A stretch of 64,000 nucleotides of DNA from JACCTH01 sp035253825 (GTDB taxonomy: Bacteria; Actinomycetota; Acidimicrobiia; Spongiisociales; ZC4RG35). Positions 58,854 to 64,000 of the stretch are shown here, piece by piece. The translations under genes and the position numbers were made by a program. The stretch spans positions 104,606 to 168,605 of the forward strand of contig DATFBM010000007.1 of the NCBI GenBank assembly GCA_035253825.1. Direction: 5' to 3'. Under the pieces are notes generated by a model. The model ran no database searches. It was given only the letters and a program-made list of their open reading frames with translations, and was not told where the DNA came from. Each line of letters starts with the position of its first letter. Positions within the stretch are counted from its first letter, which is position 1.

Positions 58854-59611
58854 CACAGGCGCGAGGCGACCATGATCGCTGCCGCCACGATTCCAGGAAA
58901 GAGCCCGGCCAGCCATTGAGTGCGGGGAATGACCTGCTGGCCTTCCATGCGCCACCTGCCGTCGTATCCCCTGGCCAACATCGCCTGATAGACGCGTTCC
59001 CCACGTTCGAATGACCTGATGAAGAGGGCTCCGGCCGAGACCGCAATTGGTTTCCAATCGAGGGCGGATCGCGATTGATATCCCCGGGCTGCCATGGCGA
59101 TCCGGTTGCGACGAAACTCCCCCGCCACCACCTCCAGATAACGAATCATGAACGAGGCGATTGCGACCAGGACTGGCGGCACCCGCAGCCGTGAAAGGCC
59201 GGCGAGGATATCGGGGACCTCAGTGGTTGCGGCCAGCAACACCGAGGCTCCGGCACTAAGTGTCGCTTTGGCGATGAGATTCCATGCTCCGAGGAGCCCC
59301 GCAGCGGAAACCGTGAGCGGACCCAGGTTGAAGCGTGGTCCCTCGCCGACGAAGGGGAGCAGCAAGGCAAAAGCTATGAATGGCAAGTCGATCGCCAGCC
59401 GAGTGAGGAAAAATCGGGCCGGGACCTCGGAGAGGACGAGGAGGACCATCAGAATCAGCGCATAGGCGCTAAAGGCCCACACCGCCCGCGCCGGTGTTGC
59501 CACCACCGCTAGCACGAAGGCGAGGAGCCCAACGAGTTTTACTGCGGCCGGTAAGCGATGGAGGGGGCTGTGGCCGTGAAAATGAAGGGCGTGGGCGTGG
59601 CCGCCGCTCAC
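58850..59611 (-). CDS. cbiQ: ECF transporter T component CbiQ
   Basis: A 253-aa membrane protein with a His-rich N-terminus (GGHAHALHFHGHSPLH), four to five helices and the two cytoplasmic coupling motifs of the T component: AMAARGYQSRSA and MLARGYDGR (family A-R-G). It links CbiO to CbiM. It overlaps cbiM and cbiO by 4 bp each. Confidence 0.92.
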   Translation of the reverse strand: MSGGHAHALHFHGHSPLHRLPAAVKLVGLLAFVLAVVATPARAVWAFSAYALILMVLLVLSEVPARFFLTRLAIDLPFIAFALLLPFVGEGPRFNLGPLTVSAAGLLGAWNLIAKATLSAGASVLLAATTEVPDILAGLSRLRVPPVLVAIASFMIRYLEVVAGEFRRNRIAMAARGYQSRSALDWKPIAVSAGALFIRSFERGERVYQAMLARGYDGRWRMEGQQVIPRTQWLAGLFPGIVAAAIMVASRLW

Positions 59612-60579
59612 GCCGAACGACGACGGCGGAGAATCGTGGTCACAATCAGTCCTGCTACGAATGTCGCGCCGACCCCGATCGCACCGGCGAGCACGGTTCC
59701 GGTCTCCTCATTCTCGATACCACTGACTCCGTAGTCAGCTAGTGGGCCCTCGAGGGGATGTTCCTTGGCGGACTCGATGAACCCATTGTCGATGGCCACC
59801 CGCTCGAGGCCGTCGGGATCCCCAGAAGCGATCGGCGCGACCAAAAACACCAGAGCGAGAGCTACTACCAGTCCCGCAGCTACGAAAGCGACGATGCTCC
59901 TCCGACTCGGCGTCGTGGCTAGGCGGGGCAGCTTGAGATCGGACAACCCTTTAATCAGATCGGGCCGAACAGCCAGCACGGCACCCACCGCCAAGGCGGT
60001 GATGACTCCTTCGCCGATTCCGATCAGAGAGTGCACTCCCACCATCGCCGGGAAAACAGTCTGCAACGGGGCTGCGCCTTCCCCCCCGATTGCATACTGG
60101 AGAACGAAAGCCAAAGCCGACGCCACCACCGATAGTGCCCCCGCCACCATGGATGCGATCATCACGGCCGTAGATCTCCTGGGCAGGAGCTTCACCAACG
60201 AGCGAAAGACTCCCCACCCCACCAGAGCGGTGACGAGCGCCATGTTGAGGACATTCAGGCCCAGGGCAACGATGCCGCCGTCGGCAAACATGAGCGCCTG
60301 CACAAAAACCACCACAGCGACGGCGAGTACTCCCAGCCAGGGGCCGAGGAGAATCGCCGCCAGCGATCCCCCGAGCAGATGACCGCTGGTCCCCGCGCCG
60401 ACCGGGAAATTGAGCATCTGGACGGCGAAGATGAAGGCGGCGGTGAGCCCGGCGAAGGGAATTTGACGCTCGGATAGGTCCCGCCCGGTCCGACGCAGGG
60501 AGGCTCCCAACCCGGAAGCAGCGACCACACCGGCTCCGGCGGCGGTGGCGACATTGATAAAACCATCGGGTATGTGCAT
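59608..60579 (-). CDS. cbiM: CbiM-CbiN fusion, substrate-binding component for cobalt or nickel
   Basis: A 323-aa fusion. The N-terminal S component starts MHIPDGFIN, whose N-terminal Met/His2 bind the metal, with MLNFPVGAGTSGHLLGGSLAA and GVHSLIGIGEGVITAL. Residues 235-323 form a CbiN/PDGLE-type unit (SGDPDGLERVAIDNGF between two membrane helices). Fusion of CbiM and CbiN is seen in some Ni/Co ECF systems. The choice between Co and Ni is not resolved. A GGAAG ribosome binding site precedes the ATG. Expression is probably under the 19-bp palindrome upstream. Confidence 0.92.
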   Translation of the reverse strand: MHIPDGFINVATAAGAGVVAASGLGASLRRTGRDLSERQIPFAGLTAAFIFAVQMLNFPVGAGTSGHLLGGSLAAILLGPWLGVLAVAVVVFVQALMFADGGIVALGLNVLNMALVTALVGWGVFRSLVKLLPRRSTAVMIASMVAGALSVVASALAFVLQYAIGGEGAAPLQTVFPAMVGVHSLIGIGEGVITALAVGAVLAVRPDLIKGLSDLKLPRLATTPSRRSIVAFVAAGLVVALALVFLVAPIASGDPDGLERVAIDNGFIESAKEHPLEGPLADYGVSGIENEETGTVLAGAIGVGATFVAGLIVTTILRRRRSA

Positions 60580-60593
60580 GCGCTTCCGACCTT

Positions 60594-60616
60594 ATTGCAA
60601 CCTGGTTGCAATTATA
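60594..60616 (-). promoter_or_regulatory. cbi promoter with a perfect 19-bp palindromic operator
   Basis: ATTGCAACC-T-GGTTGCAAT (60594-60612) is a perfect 9-1-9 inverted repeat. On the minus strand the consensus -10 box TATAAT (60616-60611) runs into it, so a bound repressor would cover the promoter and start site. The size and AT-rich ends fit a Fur-family box, and the fur-family gene ends exactly at 60612. Confidence 0.75.
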
Positions 60617-61061
60617 CCGAAGCGCAGTCGAGGCAGAGGCCGACCAATGCGAAATGGACCGATTTCATCGAAAAATCGTGCTCTTGCGCCAGCTTTCCCA
60701 TCGCTTCGACCACCGCCGCCATCTCGACATCGACGGTACGGCCGCAACCCTCGCAAACCAGGTGGTGATGGGCAAGGTGGTCGCGGATTGGGTCGTCGCT
60801 GAGATGAACTACTCCCGGACCGTGCCCGAGATGAATGTGGTGGAGAAGGCCCTGCTCCTCGAGCGCGTCGATGCTGCGATAAATGGTCGAGGCGACGACG
60901 TTGCCGCCGACCCGCTCGTTCACCTTTTGCAATAGACCTGCGGCGGTGAGATGGTCGAGGTGGGACTCCGCCAGCACCTCACATACGGCTCGACGAGCTT
61001 TGGTGATCCGCAACCCCGATCGGCGCAATGCCCCGATCAGTTCCTCGGCCTCGATGTGCAC
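60612..61061 (-). CDS. Fur-family metal-responsive repressor
   Basis: A 149-aa Fur-fold protein: winged helix with LRITKARRAVCEVLAESH and ASTIYRSIDALEEQGLLHHI, then the metal/dimerisation domain HLAHHHLVCEGCGRT, with two structural CxxC pairs (C103/C106, C143/C146) and His-rich sensing ligands. Zur, Nur or a Co/Ni-responsive role are possible; control of the adjacent cbi operon favours nickel or cobalt, or zinc-linked cobalt uptake. GTG 61061 is set by a TAACCT box 6 nt upstream. Confidence 0.88.
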   Translation of the reverse strand: MHIEAEELIGALRRSGLRITKARRAVCEVLAESHLDHLTAAGLLQKVNERVGGNVVASTIYRSIDALEEQGLLHHIHLGHGPGVVHLSDDPIRDHLAHHHLVCEGCGRTVDVEMAAVVEAMGKLAQEHDFSMKSVHFALVGLCLDCASV

Positions 61062-61067
61062 AAAGCC

Positions 61068-61073
61068 AGGTTA
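61068..61073 (-). promoter_or_regulatory. -10 box for the fur-family gene
   Basis: TAACCT on the minus strand ends 6 nt before the GTG at 61061, located within the 16-bp gap after the trpD stop. Confidence 0.45.
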
Positions 61074-61077
61074 AGGG

Positions 61078-62109
61078 TCAGGCCCGAGCAAGCTCCTGAC
61101 TGCGCTCGACCGTCCTATCGAGCACGGCCCGAGCTGCTCCGGAATCGATCGATCGCCGGGCGATCTCAACAGCCTCGACGAAGCCCGGGGCGATCTCGGC
61201 GGCCACCAACGCCGGGGCAGCATTCACCAGGACCGCGTCGCGACGCGGGCCCTCCTCGCCATCGAGAATCGAGCGAAGGATCGTGACGTTCTCCTCGATG
61301 TCGCCTCCGGCGAGCTGGTCAATCGATACCCGACCCACTCCGAAGTCTTCGGGTGTGAACTCGGCTTGCGTTAGCTCTCCGTCCTTTAGTCGATGAATGA
61401 GTGTCGGTCCGGTGGGAACGATCTCGTCGATTCCCCCCGCTCCGCAGAAGACGAACGAGAAGATCGAGCCCAGTCTCTCCAACACCCCGATCATCCGCTC
61501 CGCCATAACGGGATCGGAGACCCCCACCGCCTGGCGTCGGGCGCCGGCGGGATTGGCCAGCGGTCCGAGGAAATTGAAAACCGTCCTGATCCCTAGCTCC
61601 CGGCGGACCGGACCCGCATATCGAAATGAAGGGTGGTACAGAGGGGCGTAGAAGAAGGCGAACTGGTTCTCGTCGAGAAGGCTCAGATTGGCTTCGAGCG
61701 GCAAATCGATCACCACCCCGAGACCTTCGAGAACGTCTGCCGAACCACAACGCGAGGACACCGAGCGGTTGCCGTGCTTGGCGATCCGGGCTCCTGCCCC
61801 GGCGGCCACGAGCGCGGCAGCCGTGGAGATGTTGAAGGTTCCGGCCCGGTCACCCCCGGTCCCGACCAGGTCGACCAATCGGTCGCGGTCATGGCGGTCC
61901 TCTATTTGCACCGCCGCCGCCCGGATGGCCTCGGTCATGCCGGTCATCTCGTCGATGGTCTCCCCCTTCATTCGCCAGGCAACGATCAAAGCCGCGATCT
62001 GAGCGGGGGTCGCCGCGCCATTCATTACCGCCTCCATTGCCTCGCGAGCCTCGGCGCGAGTGAGGTCTGTGCGCGAACTCAGACGGGAGAGGGTTTCGGG
62101 CCAGTCCAA
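61078..62109 (-). CDS. trpD: Anthranilate phosphoribosyltransferase
   Basis: A 343-aa enzyme of tryptophan synthesis joining anthranilate and PRPP. The PRPP-binding LVGTGGDRAGTFNIST (about 81-96), IAKHGNRSVSSRCGSADVLEG (about 109-129, anthranilate/PRPP) and GPVRRELGIRTVFNFLGPLANP are conserved. Length is normal. Starts with TTG (62109). It stands alone without other trp genes, a common scattered arrangement in actinobacteria. Confidence 0.95.
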   Translation of the reverse strand: MDWPETLSRLSSRTDLTRAEAREAMEAVMNGAATPAQIAALIVAWRMKGETIDEMTGMTEAIRAAAVQIEDRHDRDRLVDLVGTGGDRAGTFNISTAAALVAAGAGARIAKHGNRSVSSRCGSADVLEGLGVVIDLPLEANLSLLDENQFAFFYAPLYHPSFRYAGPVRRELGIRTVFNFLGPLANPAGARRQAVGVSDPVMAERMIGVLERLGSIFSFVFCGAGGIDEIVPTGPTLIHRLKDGELTQAEFTPEDFGVGRVSIDQLAGGDIEENVTILRSILDGEEGPRRDAVLVNAAPALVAAEIAPGFVEAVEIARRSIDSGAARAVLDRTVERSQELARA

Positions 62110-62170
62110 AGCTAGGTGGCGAGTGTATTCGTGGGCCTTGATTCATCCCCCGGTACAATCCGAACCGGCG

Positions 62171-62602
62171 ATGTTGTTCTTCACATACGGCGGGATGATG
62201 AACCCCGAGCAGCTAGCGAAATATGCCCCCAAGGCCAACTTCCAGTTCATTGCCCATTTGCCGGAGACCAAGCTCATCTTCCCCAACGCCGACGGTCGCC
62301 CCTCCATCGAACCGGCACCGGGCCATACCGTCTGGGGAGCCGTCTTCGAGGTCTCCGCAGCCGAGCTGAAGGCCATTAGCGCCCACGAAGAATCTCGCGG
62401 GCGGAGCCTGCAAAAGGACGTCAAAGCCGTCGATCGATCCGGGCACAAATATCCGGTGGCGGTCTTCTCCGCACCCGCCAATTCCGAGCATCATCCTCCG
62501 TCCAAGGAGTACATGGACAAAGTGGTCAGCGGTGCTCGCCATTGGCAGCTTCCCACCGGCTGGGTAGCCGGGCTCGAGGACCTCGCCGAACCAGACGTCT
62601 AA
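62171..62602 (+). CDS. Gamma-glutamylcyclotransferase-like (AIG2/GGCT fold) protein
   Basis: A 143-aa protein with the BtrG/GGCT fold: the N-terminal substrate loop FTYGGMMNPEQLAKY (family YGSxM), GAVFEVSAAELKAISAHEES (probable catalytic Glu) and YPVAVFSAP. The C-terminal KEYMDKVVSGARHWQLP helix is typical. Members cyclise gamma-glutamyl amines. The ATG at 62171 is preceded by TACAAT 11 nt upstream; the longer frame to 62060 covers the trpD start region and is rejected. 3' end overlaps aqpZ by 4 bp. Confidence 0.82.
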   Translation: MLFFTYGGMMNPEQLAKYAPKANFQFIAHLPETKLIFPNADGRPSIEPAPGHTVWGAVFEVSAAELKAISAHEESRGRSLQKDVKAVDRSGHKYPVAVFSAPANSEHHPPSKEYMDKVVSGARHWQLPTGWVAGLEDLAEPDV

Positions 62603-63249
62603 GTCGTCGGCTCCTCGTCGCCGCCGAACATTCTCCAAAAAACCCAGGCGATGGCACCGCCCGCCAGCGGAGCCACCAGGTAGATCCAGATATTGCCCAG
62701 ATCGCCGGCGATCAGTGCCGGGCCGAAGGAACGAGCCGGGTTCACCGAGGCTCCGGAGAAGGGGATCCCCGCCAGGTGGACCGCCGCCAGGGCGAGTGGA
62801 ATCACAAAGCCGGCCGCGGCCAGCGCGGTGCGGGTGGAGGCGAGGATGACCAGGACGAAGATCATCGTGAGGACGAATTCCATGAGGAGCCCGACTCCGG
62901 TCCCAACTGGATTGGTAACGGTGGCCGCCACTCCGTCGGTGTCCGTTGCGGCCAGCACCACGGCCGAGGCGACGATGGCTCCCACGAACTGGCCGATCCA
63001 GTAACCGATAAGGTCGGTACTCGTGGTCCTTTTGTCGAGCCACATCGCCAGAGTCACAGCCGGGTTGAAGTGTCCTCCGGAAACGTGTCCCACTGCGTAG
63101 ATGGCGGCGAGAAGACCGAGTCCGAACCCAAGCGGGACCGCAACCATGACTGGGCTGCCGGTGGCGTTGGCAGCCAACACGGACATCGAGCCGACGAACA
63201 CCAGAATGAAGGTGCCCACTAGTTCGGCCAGATACTTGTTGATCGTCAC
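62599..63249 (-). CDS. Aquaporin (MIP family)
   Basis: A 216-aa six-helix channel with both half-helix motifs: GGHFNPAVTLAMW and GASVNPARSFGPAL. The selectivity-filter region resembles water-specific AqpZ (His in loop C/H5 and Arg after NPA2). AAAGGAG lies 6 nt before the GTG at 63249, so this start is preferred over 63273. Probable role: rapid water flux during osmotic change. Confidence 0.9.
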   Translation of the reverse strand: MTINKYLAELVGTFILVFVGSMSVLAANATGSPVMVAVPLGFGLGLLAAIYAVGHVSGGHFNPAVTLAMWLDKRTTSTDLIGYWIGQFVGAIVASAVVLAATDTDGVAATVTNPVGTGVGLLMEFVLTMIFVLVILASTRTALAAAGFVIPLALAAVHLAGIPFSGASVNPARSFGPALIAGDLGNIWIYLVAPLAGGAIAWVFWRMFGGDEEPTT

Positions 63250-63318
63250 GCGAAGCTCCTTTCGTGCCTCCAAGCCTACGTCTCAGGGCCTCTCGGACCC
63301 GGGAACCTCGGGGTCGCA

Positions 63319-63705
63319 TTGCTAGGTGTCCTCTCACCCAAGGCGATTCTTTTGGGAACCGCTGGCGGGCTTCTTGGCTCAGGACTGACGTTTGCTCTGA
63401 TGGCAATCGTGGCCCGGCTTCTTTCGTCAGAGACCATGGCGGGAATCGGTCTCACCGCCTCGGTGTTGATCGGTTTCGGGCTTGGCGGCTTTGTGGCAGG
63501 ATCGTTGGCGCCGGTCAACGGACGCTTTCACGGTTCGATCACATCACTCGTGGTGGCAGGAATTGTCGTCGCTGTCGCCGGCCTGGGAGGCAGCCCGACT
63601 CCACTGGGATCGGTGCTTTTGCTGGCGCTGATCGCCATCGTCACCGGGGGGATCAGTGGGGCAATTGGCGGCCGACGAGTCAAGCCGATGAGCGAAGACG
63701 ATTAG
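63319..63705 (+). CDS. Small four-helix membrane protein of unknown function
   Basis: A 128-aa hydrophobic protein with four predicted membrane helices (about 8-30, 42-62, 73-90, 98-118), Gly-rich helix-packing motifs (GTAGGLLGSGLTFAL, GFGLGGFVAGSLAP, GGISGAIGG) and a short charged tail RRVKPMSEDD. It resembles TIGR04086-like small membrane proteins, but no function is claimed. The frame starts at TTG 63319. Its stop codon overlaps the rnpB -10 box. Confidence 0.6.
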   Translation: MLGVLSPKAILLGTAGGLLGSGLTFALMAIVARLLSSETMAGIGLTASVLIGFGLGGFVAGSLAPVNGRFHGSITSLVVAGIVVAVAGLGGSPTPLGSVLLLALIAIVTGGISGAIGGRRVKPMSEDD

Positions 63706-63708
63706 AAT
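63703..63708 (+). promoter_or_regulatory. -10 box for rnpB
   Basis: TAGAAT lies 2 nt before the first conserved bases of RNase P RNA and uses the TAG stop codon of the upstream gene. No convincing -35 was seen. Confidence 0.5.
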
Positions 63709-63710
63709 TA

Positions 63711-64000
<290 letters not shown>

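Noticed and set aside
62060..62170. Upstream extension of the gamma-glutamylcyclotransferase-like gene
   Set aside because: It overlaps the trpD 5' end and promoter region; the family starts at the FTYGG loop.

Overview
The window is high-GC, densely packed bacterial DNA in which neighbouring genes often overlap by 4 bp. It looks like an actinobacterium, most likely of the Acidimicrobiia or a related deep branch; this placement is inferred from gene content, not from a marker gene. Pointers are a DUF222/HNH endonuclease gene, a mycobacterial CysA-type sulfurtransferase with a CRIGERS active-site loop, a lysine/alanine-rich H1-like protein, many GTG and TTG starts, and many genes whose start codon lies only 6-9 nt after a TANNNT -10 box, as in leaderless actinobacterial transcripts. 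No prophage, insertion sequence, CRISPR array or tRNA was found.

Layout. 1-5.6 kb: a partial class V aminotransferase, a nucleoside phosphorylase, a winged-helix AlkZ-like protein, a SnoaL-like protein, a frameshifted DUF222-HNH gene, then divergent sulfurtransferase and sufE. 5.6-11.7 kb: an SDR, murI, a MerR-like regulator and menF, facing the minus-strand set manC - cytochrome c lipoprotein - menC - menD. 11.7-13.9 kb: manC (GDP-mannose) diverges from a GT78 mannosylglycerate synthase, a short route to the compatible solute mannosylglycerate. 13.9-21 kb: an H1-like protein, a Pro/Ala-rich protein with a C-terminal zinc knuckle, gcvP behind a glycine riboswitch, a candidate small RNA with C-rich loops, ychF and gpsA. 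21-27.5 kb: a minus-strand operon herA - sbcD (Mre11) - sbcC (Rad50) - nurA - maoC, an archaeal-style DNA-end-processing set. 27.5-32.5 kb: a large winged-helix/TPR/membrane/beta-propeller protein, two palindromic repeats, ybaK, an internally deleted acyl-CoA synthetase relic, and an arsR-SRPBCC pair with two tandem operators.

32.5-43.6 kb: mostly metabolic genes (PQQ-type sugar dehydrogenase lipoprotein, two UMF1-family MFS permeases, CoA-disulfide-reductase-like flavoprotein, nuclease-lamin-tail lipoprotein, LEA-like protein, aminotransferase, medium-chain dehydrogenase, a degenerate ADP-ribosylglycohydrolase, a lipid kinase). 43.6-48.9 kb: a minus-strand operon of a Cas4/RecB-like nuclease and two dynamin-like GTPases, then a VanW protein. 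49-56.7 kb: pyruvate kinase diverging from a complete System I cytochrome c maturation operon (ccmA-B-C-D-E-F-H/I-G). 56.7-61 kb: a Fur-family regulator, a perfect 19-bp palindrome, and cbiM(N)-cbiQ-cbiO followed by a translationally coupled hydrolase that has lost its nucleophile serine. 61-64 kb: trpD, a gamma-glutamylcyclotransferase-like protein, an aquaporin, a small membrane protein and the 5' part of RNase P RNA, which runs off the window.

Several parts fit together. The ccm operon can mature the monohaem cytochrome c lipoprotein. Mannosylglycerate synthase, the LEA-like protein and the aquaporin suggest osmotic or desiccation stress. HerA/Mre11/Rad50/NurA form one DNA-repair unit.
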